DNA of 64,000 nucleotides from Dyadobacter sp. SG02. Its GTDB lineage: Bacteria > Bacteroidota > Bacteroidia > Cytophagales > Spirosomataceae. The translations under genes and the position numbers were made by a program. Where the stretch lies: the NCBI RefSeq assembly GCF_900109045.1, contig NZ_FNYL01000003.1, forward strand, positions 310,001 through 374,000, in the 5' to 3' direction. The notes beneath the pieces were generated by a model. The model was not told the DNA's origin. It saw only the letters and a program-made list of their open reading frames with translations, and did no database searches. Of the stretch, positions 51,972 to 60,579 are shown one piece after another. Position 1 is the first letter of the stretch; each line of letters opens with the position of its first letter.

Positions 51972-52954
51972 ACCATTTCGCTGTAATCGTTCGAGATTTC
52001 TTTGAGGATGCTGTCGAGCTCGTCGAATGTCGGCGCTTCCACGAGGCGCATTCTGTAAGGTTTGAAGTGTTCCAGCCCTTTGAAATAATTGGTATAATGC
52101 CTTCTCATTTCAAAAACACCTGCTACCGGCCCTTTCCATCGGATGGAAAATTCGAGGTGCCTGCGGCAGACGTCCACGCGCTGTTCCATCGTAGGCGGCG
52201 GCAGTTTTTCGCCCGTTTTGAGGTAATGTTTGATCTCGTTGAAGATCCAGGGATTTCCGATCGTCGCGCGGCCGATCATGATACCGTCCACGCCATAGGT
52301 ATTTTTGTATTCCAAAGCCTTCTCGGGTGTATCGATATCGCCATTTCCGAAAATCGGGATGGTAATGCGCGGGTTTTCCTTCACTTTGGCAATGAGCGAC
52401 CAGTCGGCCGCGCCTTTATACATCTGCACGCGTGTACGCCCGTGAATGGACAATGCTTTGATACCAATGTCCTGCAAGCGTTCCGCTACATCCTGAATGT
52501 TTTTGGTATTGTCGTCCCAGCCGAGTCGCGTCTTTACCGTCACCGGTAAATGCGTCGATTTGATGACCGACTCCGTCATTTTGACCATTTTGGGAATATC
52601 CTGCAACAATGCAGCGCCCGCGCCGCGGCAGGCGACATTCTTCACCGGGCACCCGTAGTTGATATCGATCAGGTCAGGGTCCACGCGGGAGGCTATCTCG
52701 GCGCACGAGCCCATCGTTTCGACATCGCTACCGAACAGCTGGATGCCTACCGGTCTTTCGTACTCGAAAATATCCAGTTTCTGAACGCTTTTGGCAGCAT
52801 CACGAATGAGCCCTTCCGACGACACAAATTCGGTGTACATCAAATCCGCCCCGTTTTCCTTGCATACTGCGCGGAACGGCGGATCGCTCACGTCTTCCAT
52901 CGGCGCTAGCAGCAACGGAAAATCACTCAGTTCTATATTTCCAATCTTAACCAT
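51965..52954 (-). CDS. dusB: tRNA-dihydrouridine synthase, DusB-like
   Basis: This 329-residue FMN enzyme reduces uridines to dihydrouridine in tRNA. The TIM-barrel signatures LLAPMEDVSDPPFR (15-28) and NYGCPVKNV (99-107), with the catalytic Cys C102, and GRTRVQ are present. It is the first gene of the minus-strand group. Assignment to DusB rather than DusA/C is by general similarity only. Confidence 0.92.
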   Translation of the reverse strand: MVKIGNIELSDFPLLLAPMEDVSDPPFRAVCKENGADLMYTEFVSSEGLIRDAAKSVQKLDIFEYERPVGIQLFGSDVETMGSCAEIASRVDPDLIDINYGCPVKNVACRGAGAALLQDIPKMVKMTESVIKSTHLPVTVKTRLGWDDNTKNIQDVAERLQDIGIKALSIHGRTRVQMYKGAADWSLIAKVKENPRITIPIFGNGDIDTPEKALEYKNTYGVDGIMIGRATIGNPWIFNEIKHYLKTGEKLPPPTMEQRVDVCRRHLEFSIRWKGPVAGVFEMRRHYTNYFKGLEHFKPYRMRLVEAPTFDELDSILKEISNDYSEMVC

Positions 52955-53089
52955 AATCCTTCAACACCGCTTCGCAGTAATATATTCCCGGGAGACTTGT
53001 CACATTGCCAAGCCTCTGGCCCGGCTGCCGGGCTGCTTTGCGAGGCCCTTATTTATAAATTGATAATAAACTGTAAATTTACACCAATT

Positions 53090-54055
53090 ATGCAAAATAG
53101 TAACCCGAATCTGGCTGTTTCGCGCGTACCCGGCACCTGGGGCAGTTTATTGGTACTGGTTGGCTTCATGCTCATCGGTATGGCCGTAGGCAATGTGCTG
53201 GCCGTAATGGCGCTCGCCATTTACCTCGGCGCGGATACGGAAAGCGTTACGGCGCTGCTCACCCAGCTTTTTGCAGAACCCGAAAAAATACCAAATGGGT
53301 GGAACGCGCTGATGATCATGCAGGGCACCGTGCATTTCTTTTCCTACCTGCTTCCCACCCTCATTTACTGGTTTTATATCGAGCGCCGCACCGTCGGCGA
53401 CCTAAGTACCAACCGGAAACCCGCGCCGTACATCTGGGCACTGGCCTTCTTGCTGGTACTCGCTTTTATTCCCGTAAACAGCAAGTTTATCGAATGGAAT
53501 CAGGCTATGGATTTGCCGGATGCGCTGTCGGGGCTCGAAAAATGGATGCGGGATAAGGAAGACCAGCTTTCGGTGATGACCGAGTTTCTCACGAGCTACA
53601 CCAGTTTCGGACAGCTGCTGATCGCATTGTTTGTGGTGACGGTTTTGCCCGCGCTGGGGGAGGAGATCCTTTTCAGGGGGGTAATCCAGTCGAAGTTGTA
53701 CCTCGAACTGCGCAATATCCATGTTGCGATATGGCTCTCGGCGGCTATTTTCAGTGCTATCCACTTCCAGTTTTACGGCTTTTTGCCGCGGATGATGCTT
53801 GGTGCATTGTTCGGCTATCTGTATTATTGGTCCGGCAATTTGTGGGTCGCCATCCTGGCACATTTCGTGAATAATGGTTTTGTGCTGGTAATGATGTACT
53901 TACACAATGTGGGGTTGGTCGAAATCAATATCGAAGAGGCGAAATCGATGCCTATACTGCTCATTCTGGCTTCGCTGGTAGTATCCACGGCCATTTTGGG
54001 TGTGATTAAAAAGAGTGGAAAGGGAGTGGGGACGGACGTTTCGCACAACTTTTAA
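53090..54055 (+). CDS. CPBP-family intramembrane metalloprotease
   Basis: This 321-residue polytopic protein has about eight hydrophobic segments and the CPBP/Abi (Rce1-like) motifs EEILFRG, HFQFYGFLPRMMLG and HFVNN, which supply the catalytic Glu and metal-binding His residues. Members act on prenylated or other membrane proteins, or are bacteriocin immunity factors. The start ATG 53090 gives MQNSNPNL; a longer frame adds 31 residues that are not needed for the first membrane segment. DUF2007 follows. Confidence 0.88.
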   Translation: MQNSNPNLAVSRVPGTWGSLLVLVGFMLIGMAVGNVLAVMALAIYLGADTESVTALLTQLFAEPEKIPNGWNALMIMQGTVHFFSYLLPTLIYWFYIERRTVGDLSTNRKPAPYIWALAFLLVLAFIPVNSKFIEWNQAMDLPDALSGLEKWMRDKEDQLSVMTEFLTSYTSFGQLLIALFVVTVLPALGEEILFRGVIQSKLYLELRNIHVAIWLSAAIFSAIHFQFYGFLPRMMLGALFGYLYYWSGNLWVAILAHFVNNGFVLVMMYLHNVGLVEINIEEAKSMPILLILASLVVSTAILGVIKKSGKGVGTDVSHNF

Positions 54056-54079
54056 GATAATTTAACATTTCAAAAAATA

Positions 54080-54301
54080 ATGGAGGAGAATTGGGCGAAG
54101 GCCTACCAGAGCGGACAGGCGATCCGGGCCGAAATAGCCCGCGAAATTTTGGAACAGAACGGGATCGGGGCGGTGATTGTGAACAAGCAGGATAGCAGCT
54201 ATCCGATCTTCGGAAACTTTGAAGTGCATGTGCCCGCGGCCGATCTCGAACAGGCCCAAACGATACTGAAGAATGAAGCAGCGCTTGAACAACCTGAGTA
54301 A
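54080..54301 (+). CDS. DUF2007 small signalling-like protein
   Basis: This is a 73-residue cytoplasmic protein of the DUF2007 (putative signal-transducing) family, with the core AEIAREILEQNGIGAVIVNKQ and the C-terminal EVHVPAADLEQAQTILKN. Its function is unknown. It overlaps cdsA by 29 bp and precedes it in the same direction, so the two are probably co-expressed. Confidence 0.88.
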   Translation: MEENWAKAYQSGQAIRAEIAREILEQNGIGAVIVNKQDSSYPIFGNFEVHVPAADLEQAQTILKNEAALEQPE

Positions 54302-55106
54302 TTTACAGCAAAGAACCATCACCGGGTTGGCGGGCGTATTTGTCATTATTGGTTGCATTGTTTACAGCGACTGGTCGTTTCTGCTGCTGTTTTGCGCCAT
54401 CAGCTCCCTTACGCAGCTCGAATTTTACAAACTGCTGGGCCTCGACGGTAACCAGCCGCTTACATATTATGGTACCTTCTGTGGCACAGTCATGATACTT
54501 CTTGCGTATTTGATTGAGCAGGACATTGTTCCGTTTGAAAATTACTTCATTATCAGCCCGTTGCTGTCGATGATCTTTTTTATCAAACTCTATAAAAAGA
54601 ATGACCTGAAACCCTTTACGAACATCGGTTTTACGTTTCTCGGCATTATTTACGTGGCACTGCCATTCGCGCTGATCATTGTGATGGCGCTGCGCGGAGG
54701 AACCTACAACTACGAAATCGTGCTCGGTAGCCTGCTGCTCCTCTGGGCGTCGGATATCGGGGGGTATTTTGCAGGTACCAAGTTTGGGAAGAGAAAGCTG
54801 TTCGAACGTATTTCTCCCAAAAAATCCTGGGAAGGATCGATGGGCAGTGCGGTGTTCGCGGGCATTATCGCGTTTGCGCTGGGGCATTATTTCCGTACCT
54901 TCGAACCCTGGAAGTGGTATTGCATCGGCGCGATCATCGTGGTGGTGGGTACCTACGGGGATCTGGTGGAGTCGCTGTTCAAGCGGAGCATAGCCATCAA
55001 GGACTCGGGGAGCAGTATTCCCGGTCACGGCGGCTTCCTCGACCGTTTCGACGGTCTTTTATTGTCGGCACCATTTATTGTTACATTTTTGAAGTTATTT
55101 TCCTGA
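54273..55106 (+). CDS. cdsA: Phosphatidate cytidylyltransferase
   Basis: This 277-residue inner-membrane enzyme makes CDP-diacylglycerol from phosphatidate and CTP for phospholipid synthesis. It has about eight membrane segments. The signature S-x-x-K-R-x4-K-D-S-G...PGHGG-x-x-DR-x-D is complete (about 237-263). It starts within the DUF2007 gene. Confidence 0.96.
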   Translation: MKQRLNNLSNLQQRTITGLAGVFVIIGCIVYSDWSFLLLFCAISSLTQLEFYKLLGLDGNQPLTYYGTFCGTVMILLAYLIEQDIVPFENYFIISPLLSMIFFIKLYKKNDLKPFTNIGFTFLGIIYVALPFALIIVMALRGGTYNYEIVLGSLLLLWASDIGGYFAGTKFGKRKLFERISPKKSWEGSMGSAVFAGIIAFALGHYFRTFEPWKWYCIGAIIVVVGTYGDLVESLFKRSIAIKDSGSSIPGHGGFLDRFDGLLLSAPFIVTFLKLFS

Positions 55107-55270
55107 GCTAAATCGCTTTATAATGCATTGGGCAATGCCCGGTTACTCAGGTCGTTTGTAAAATAAGGAACGGATTTTTTACAAGCTTTCGGCAGACACC
55201 AATTTGAAAGGAAATTTATCATCGTGCTAATCAAAGTTTCCGGGCAATCCCGGGGCGTAATCTGGAAGGA

Positions 55271-56026
55271 ATGAAACGGAGTTTTTTAATATTTTTCCTC
55301 GTGCTGGCGGGAATGTTGTGTGGGCGGGAAGCATTTGCTCAGGGTGAACAAAAGGCGATTATCTTCTCAGGGGTGGTCGTAGGAGGCAAAACCACCGAGC
55401 GCTTACCGGGCGCCACCATTTTTATCGTGAATGCGGGAAGAGGAACGCTTGCCAAAAGTGACGGTTCATTCACCATCCCGGTATTTCCTGGCGATAGCAT
55501 CGTGTTCAGTTATGTCGGTTTTAAAAAGCAATATCACATTGTACCGAGAGGCTACAACTCGGATATCTATTCGGCGATCGTGGCTTTGCGCGAGGATGTA
55601 GTAACCCTTTCCGGCGTAACGATTTATCCTTATTCGACCGAGGAGGAATTTAAAAAGGCCTTTCTCGCACTCAAATTGCCCGATCAGGCCGAGCGTGACG
55701 CATTGGCGAAGAGTACCGACCCCGATTACATCAACCGTTTGGCAGCCCAAATGCCCAACAATGCGCAGACCAACTACCGGTATTCGATGGATCAGCTGAT
55801 GTTTGGACGGGAATCGGCGGCGAACAAGGGCTTTGCCACAAGTTTCCCCTTCCTGAACCCGTTTGCGTGGGCCAAGTTTATCAAATCGGTTAAAAACGGC
55901 GATTTGAAACAAAAGGATTGGAGCAAGGAGCTGAATGCGACCCCGCGTGAAAATATAACCAAGCAGGATTTTATTGTCCCAAGTCCTGCCGAAGTGGAAG
56001 CATCCAAGAAGAGAAGTGCCAACTAA
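55271..56026 (+). CDS. Exported carboxypeptidase-regulatory-like domain protein
   Basis: This 251-residue exported protein has a signal peptide (1-23, ending REAFAQ) and a CarboxypepD_reg-like beta-sandwich (about 30-105, FSGVVVGGKTTERLPG, PGDSIVFSYVGFKKQY). A helical C-terminal region follows. The stop overlaps the convergent LpxH gene stop by 3 of 4 bases. Its role is unknown; similar domains serve as carbohydrate- or protein-binding extensions in Bacteroidota. Confidence 0.8.
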   Translation: MKRSFLIFFLVLAGMLCGREAFAQGEQKAIIFSGVVVGGKTTERLPGATIFIVNAGRGTLAKSDGSFTIPVFPGDSIVFSYVGFKKQYHIVPRGYNSDIYSAIVALREDVVTLSGVTIYPYSTEEEFKKAFLALKLPDQAERDALAKSTDPDYINRLAAQMPNNAQTNYRYSMDQLMFGRESAANKGFATSFPFLNPFAWAKFIKSVKNGDLKQKDWSKELNATPRENITKQDFIVPSPAEVEASKKRSAN

Positions 56027-56829
56027 TCTTCCGGTTCGAATTTTTTCAATTGCAAATCATTGCCGTCAAATACCGCATAATGCTGCTGAGTAACCCATTC
56101 GCCGAGGTTAATGTAGCGTGAATGGGCGCTGACGTGCATATCCAGCACCAGGTGCCGGTGCCCGAAAATATAGTAGTCGTGCGGGTTCGATGCTTCAACC
56201 TCGCGACAATATTGAAATAACCACTCATTGTCCGCGCCCAGAAAGCGCTCTTCGCCTTTGTTGACATTGGCCAGCCGGCTGCGCTTCGACCATTCGGAGG
56301 CGATCCACATGCCCACGTCCGGGTGCACGACGCGGAAAAGCCACTGGAAGAAACGGTTTTCGAATACTTTCTTTAAAAACTTGTAGGTATGATCGCCCGG
56401 ACCCAGGCCGTCGCCGTGGCCTACCAACAGCTTTTTAGTGCCTGTTTGCGAAGTAATGGTAAAGCTCACCGGATTGCGGTAAATGGGCGCGCCGAGTTCT
56501 TCCGTAAGGTAGCCCGACATCCACATATCATGGTTGCCTGTAAAAATTACCAGCTCGATCCCTTGATCTGCCAGCTCGGCCAGCTTGCCTAGCAAGCGCA
56601 CAAAGCCTTTCGGTACCGCGCGGTTGTATTCAAACCAGAAATCAAAAATATCCCCCACCAGAAAGATCGTCTGCGCATCGTGCCGGATCGATTCCAGCCA
56701 GCTTACAATGCGTTTCTCACGTTCGCGGCTGGCAGCGGCAGTAGGCACTCCGAGATGGAAATCCGACGAAAAGTAAATGCGGCGGCCGGGCGCTAGTGTA
56801 ATGCTTTTTTTCTGGAATGGAAGACTCAT
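56023..56829 (-). CDS. lpxH: UDP-2,3-diacylglucosamine diphosphatase LpxH-like
   Basis: This 268-residue metallophosphatase cleaves UDP-2,3-diacylglucosamine to lipid X in lipid A synthesis. All calcineurin-like motifs are visible: SDFHLG, GDIFDFWFEY, GNHD, GHGDGLGPGDH and GHRH. The start is placed at ATG 56829 (MSLPFQKKS), as it is closer to the conserved motif than the ATG at 56853. It is separate from the lpxD-lpxC-lpxA cluster. Confidence 0.93.
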   Translation of the reverse strand: MSLPFQKKSITLAPGRRIYFSSDFHLGVPTAAASREREKRIVSWLESIRHDAQTIFLVGDIFDFWFEYNRAVPKGFVRLLGKLAELADQGIELVIFTGNHDMWMSGYLTEELGAPIYRNPVSFTITSQTGTKKLLVGHGDGLGPGDHTYKFLKKVFENRFFQWLFRVVHPDVGMWIASEWSKRSRLANVNKGEERFLGADNEWLFQYCREVEASNPHDYYIFGHRHLVLDMHVSAHSRYINLGEWVTQQHYAVFDGNDLQLKKFEPED

Positions 56830-56975
56830 GTATATCTGACAAATGCGGTGCAATTTACAACGTTCGTGTCAAATGAGTGCATGGGCGGTGTAGTCAACCA
56901 ATAACTCAATTAATATCAGGCAGTTCCGGTAAATGTGTAAATTTAGTATAGTGTTCACCCCATTCAATTATGCAC

Positions 56976-58367
56976 ATGAAGAAGATCACAAACAGGGTTG
57001 CGGGCGTCGTTCTGATGCTGGCTGCAACCTCGGCAGTTTCTGTTGCGCAAGTAAGGATCAACGATCCGGGCCGGGTGGTTGAACGGCAGGCTGAGAACCG
57101 CGCTAACCGGAAAATCGATCAGGCAGTAGACAAGGGTTTGGATTCGGTAGAAGAGGGAATTGGGAATTTATTTAAAAAGAAAGATAAAAAAGCGGCTGAA
57201 TCGCAGCCAAAACCGGGAGGGCAGGCCGGTAATGGAAATGGTAATGCGAACAACGAGGCGGCAGGAAACGATGATAATGCCGCCGGGCCGGATGCATCCG
57301 CGAAACCGGGCAAGCCTACGCTAAAATCATACAGTAAATTCGACTTTATTCCGGGGGAAAAGATTGTCGCCGTCGAGGACTTCTCGCAGGATGCCGTCGG
57401 CGATTTCCCTGCCAAATGGAACACGAATTCATCCGGCGAAGTGGTGACGATTGAAGGCACCGAGGGAAAGTGGCTCATGCTAGGGCCCGAAGGCGTGTTT
57501 CATCCCGAATTCATAACGGCGTTGCCCGAAAACTTTACATTGGAATTTAATCTCGCTACCACTACCGAATTCAGTTTCTACTCCGGTTATCTGAGAACGG
57601 TGATTGCGGAAGTGGCGGTGCCGGCGAAAGAATTCACAAATTGGAAAGGGTTTGACGGCGGCAAAAAGAACGGGTTGGAAATAGCATTGCACCCCAAGAA
57701 TGCAGGCGGCACGCAGGGACTTGCCGCATTCAATGTATTTGGCGAGGATGGCGCTTCCCTGATGAAAAACGAGAAGAGCATACCCGCATTTCACACGCCC
57801 GACCATAATGTCGTAAAAGTATCGGTGTGGCGTCAGAAAACGAGACTGAGGGTGTATGTCGATGATTATAAAGTTTGGGATTTGCCCCGGGCTTTCGACG
57901 CGGCGCGCAAGTATAATTTCATCGCATTTTCCAACCAGGGCTACCACGAAGAAGCGAACCGCTATTTTGTTTCCAATCTGAGGCTGGCCGTCGGGGCGCC
58001 TGATACGCGGAGCAAACTGATCACCGAGGGGAAATTCTCCACCACGGGTATCCATTTCGATGTCAATTCGGCTACCATCAAGCCGGAATCTTACGGTACC
58101 CTGAAAGAAATTGCATCGGTATTGACGGAAAATGCCGGCGTTAAAGTGAAGATCATTGGCCATACTGATTCGGACGGGGACGATGCTGCAAATCTGGCGC
58201 TGTCCAAAAAGCGTTCGGAAGCTGTCAGGGCCGCACTGTCCGGTGATTTCGGAATTGATGGTTCGAGGATGGAGACCGATGGTAAAGGCGAAGCCGAGCC
58301 GGCCGCGCCCAACACCACGGCGGAAGGGAAAGCAGGGAACCGGCGTGTCGAATTTGTGAAAATGTAG
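56976..58367 (+). CDS. OmpA-family protein
   Basis: This 463-residue envelope protein has a signal peptide (1-24, ending VAQ), an Asn/Gly/Lys-rich low-complexity region (about 70-110), a globular middle region (about 120-340) and a C-terminal OmpA-like peptidoglycan-binding domain (about 350-463, HFDVNSATIKPESYGTL, IGHTDSDGD and GNRRVEF). The middle region is not recognised. ATG 56970 is also possible, with two extra residues. Confidence 0.88.
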   Translation: MKKITNRVAGVVLMLAATSAVSVAQVRINDPGRVVERQAENRANRKIDQAVDKGLDSVEEGIGNLFKKKDKKAAESQPKPGGQAGNGNGNANNEAAGNDDNAAGPDASAKPGKPTLKSYSKFDFIPGEKIVAVEDFSQDAVGDFPAKWNTNSSGEVVTIEGTEGKWLMLGPEGVFHPEFITALPENFTLEFNLATTTEFSFYSGYLRTVIAEVAVPAKEFTNWKGFDGGKKNGLEIALHPKNAGGTQGLAAFNVFGEDGASLMKNEKSIPAFHTPDHNVVKVSVWRQKTRLRVYVDDYKVWDLPRAFDAARKYNFIAFSNQGYHEEANRYFVSNLRLAVGAPDTRSKLITEGKFSTTGIHFDVNSATIKPESYGTLKEIASVLTENAGVKVKIIGHTDSDGDDAANLALSKKRSEAVRAALSGDFGIDGSRMETDGKGEAEPAAPNTTAEGKAGNRRVEFVKM

Positions 58368-58428
58368 GGATGGTATGGTTTTTCGACAGGCTCTTTCTAG
58401 CTTGCATCCATTTTAAAGAATTTGCGAA

Positions 58429-59172
58429 ATGAAACGTCCCCTATTTGTTTTAATGCTTTCGGTATACCTGTTGGCAGCTATGTCCCCTGCATTTGCCCAG
58501 GCCCCGAAAAAAATCCCTGCCGACAAGCAGCGTGCATTGCTCTGGAAGCCTGACAAAGGGCAGTATTATTTCAGCCACGCGCTGGTTTTTGATTATCAAA
58601 ACAAAGCCGACAAGAGTGCAGGCACGCTCAAAATACATTTGGACCCGGTTACGGGCGCGATGTGTTTTGTGAAAGAAACAAGTTTCGGGCAAGGTGGCAA
58701 GTCGTTCGATTTTGTGATCGGCTTCCCGGATGGGAAATACATTTTCTGCGGTACGGATGAGGACGGCAAAAAGGTCAGGATCAATGAAGTGGTGAAAGAA
58801 TTCAAGCCCGATGTGGATACGAAAAAGCAGCAGCAGGACGATTTCAAAACCTATGTGGTTCCGACGGAAAACAAAAGAGAAGAATTTGGCCTCACCAGCG
58901 CCGAGTACGACCTGACCTACGCCACTTCCGGCAGCCAGGAGAAAATCTGGCTAACCCAAACGCCATTCAGCGTGTACCCGCTCTACGGCCTGGAATTTGT
59001 TGAAAGTGCCGTAAGTATGCCGGTTTCGTTCGATTATATGAACCTGTTGCCGTCGGATTTGTTGCTTTCGGAGATTAATTCCAAGGATTTGGTTTTGAAA
59101 CTGAAAAGCTTTGGGAAAGATCCCTACACGGCGAATGCGAAGGGTTATGCAGTGGTGAAAGTGAATGATTAA
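58429..59172 (+). CDS. Exported hypothetical protein
   Basis: This 247-residue protein has a signal peptide (1-24, ending PAFAQ). The mature protein is mostly beta-rich and polar, with no membrane span and no motif I recognise. It follows the OmpA-like gene by 61 bp and may share its transcript; the function is not known. Confidence 0.75.
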   Translation: MKRPLFVLMLSVYLLAAMSPAFAQAPKKIPADKQRALLWKPDKGQYYFSHALVFDYQNKADKSAGTLKIHLDPVTGAMCFVKETSFGQGGKSFDFVIGFPDGKYIFCGTDEDGKKVRINEVVKEFKPDVDTKKQQQDDFKTYVVPTENKREEFGLTSAEYDLTYATSGSQEKIWLTQTPFSVYPLYGLEFVESAVSMPVSFDYMNLLPSDLLLSEINSKDLVLKLKSFGKDPYTANAKGYAVVKVND

Positions 59173-59204
59173 AAACGGGGCGCCTTCCAGCGCCCCCTGG
59201 TATT

Positions 59205-59774
59205 TTATGCATTCTCTGCCGGCGCAGTTTCGGCTGTTTCAGCCTCCGCCGCCGGAATTTCAGCATCGATTGCCGCAACTTGCGCACGCTCGGCCATTAC
59301 TTCGCTCAATGGGCGCATGTTTGCAGGAATCTCCGGTTCTTTATCTTCATCCGCCGAGTACGGGAATACGTCGAGGATCGGGGTGAGGTTAATATCCGTC
59401 ACTTCATAAGGGATCAGGAAGTTGCGCATGCTTTCGTTGATCCGGTCGAGAGCTTGCTGGATGCCTTCCGCATTCACCAGCATATAATTCACGATTTTCT
59501 TCTCCTTGCCGCTTTTTTCATCCACGGAGAAGTAAATAACCTTTGCTTTGAACCACTGTTCGCCTTCTTCATAGGAGAAAAGATCGGCCAGACGCATTCT
59601 GCTGATGGCGGTTACGCTGAAATCGCTGGCTTCGGTGAGTATTTGCTTGTACAGCCTCGCTTCCGACTCGGTGTATGAAACCGCATCCACGAGATACGTC
59701 TCATTGATCGTTTTCAACCTTCCTGCTTCATCTTCTTTTTGATACCGAATTTTTCCTAAATACCAGCTGGCCAT
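59205..59774 (-). CDS. DUF4494 protein
   Basis: This 189-residue cytoplasmic protein opens MASWYLGKIRYQKEDE, typical of DUF4494, and has a C-terminal Ala/Glu-rich tail. Its function is unknown. The start is set at ATG 59774; an upstream frame to 59834 would cross the promoter described next. That promoter matches the Bacteroidota consensus very well. Confidence 0.85.
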   Translation of the reverse strand: MASWYLGKIRYQKEDEAGRLKTINETYLVDAVSYTESEARLYKQILTEASDFSVTAISRMRLADLFSYEEGEQWFKAKVIYFSVDEKSGKEKKIVNYMLVNAEGIQQALDRINESMRNFLIPYEVTDINLTPILDVFPYSADEDKEPEIPANMRPLSEVMAERAQVAAIDAEIPAAEAETAETAPAENA

Positions 59775-59807
59775 TGTTCGTGTTGATTGGGTGAAAATTA
59801 GAGTCTG

Positions 59808-59839
59808 CAAATGTAGAGGCTGGCTCGAAAGCACGCAAA
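59808..59839 (-). promoter_or_regulatory. Strong candidate promoter of the DUF4494 gene
   Basis: On the minus strand TTTG (complement of 59836-59839) is followed after exactly 20 bp by TACATTTG (complement of 59808-59815). Both match the Bacteroidota sigma consensus fully, and the spacer is in range. The ATG follows after about 34 bases. Confidence 0.75.
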
Positions 59840-59921
59840 AAAATAACGCCAGAAACTAATAATCCCCGTACCGGGTATGCGTTCTGATACCTACTGTTTA
59901 ACTTGCGTAAAATACATTATA

Positions 59922-60554
59922 ATGAAAAAACACATTTGGATGGCCGTAATCGTGCTTGCTGCGGCCGTAATGACAAGCTGCGGCGTGAGCCGCCAGGTTT
60001 CGGAAGCGAAGGTTTTTGGTGATTGTAAATACGACATCGCGTCAGTCGACAGCGTGTACCTCGCCGGTATCGACATCCGCGAGTTCAGGAATCTCAAAAG
60101 TTTCAACGATTTCGACCTGGCCAGGTATCCGGGACTGGCCATGGGCCTGCTAAGGAAAAATGTCCCGCTGAACCTGCGTGTGAATGTGGACATTACCAAT
60201 CCGACCCGCAAACGCGCAGCGATCAACCAGTTGGAGTATAAAGTGCTCCTGACAGAAAGCGAAATCTTTAATGGATACCTGAGCCAGCTGATTGAAGTGC
60301 TGCCGGGTACCACGCCTACACGCGTACCCGTAAGCCTGCAAACGAATGCGTACCAGCTACTTTCGAACGATAAAACGCGTGACCAGTTTGTGAATATGAT
60401 CCTGGCGCTCACCGGCAAGTCGGATGCCAAACCTTCGAAATTCGTAGTGAAAGTGAGACCTACCCTGGATATTGCCGGAAAACAGGTCAATTACCCCGGT
60501 TATATTACTTTTGAAAAAGAAATAACCAGCCAGATGATTACCGGAACGCGGTAG
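59922..60554 (+). CDS. LEA-like lipoprotein
   Basis: This 210-residue lipoprotein (signal peptide with lipobox MTSC, Cys about 20) has a mature domain with DLARYPGLAM, NVDITNPTRKRAAINQLEYKVL and YPGYITFEKEI. The central VDITNPTRK... stretch resembles LEA14/water-stress-type beta-sandwich domains, but the match is not strong. It is probably a periplasm-facing lipoprotein. The ATG 59922 is preferred over 59877, which gives a hydrophilic extension. Confidence 0.75.
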   Translation: MKKHIWMAVIVLAAAVMTSCGVSRQVSEAKVFGDCKYDIASVDSVYLAGIDIREFRNLKSFNDFDLARYPGLAMGLLRKNVPLNLRVNVDITNPTRKRAAINQLEYKVLLTESEIFNGYLSQLIEVLPGTTPTRVPVSLQTNAYQLLSNDKTRDQFVNMILALTGKSDAKPSKFVVKVRPTLDIAGKQVNYPGYITFEKEITSQMITGTR

Positions 60555-60579
60555 CGCCCCACCCCAAACACCACACATT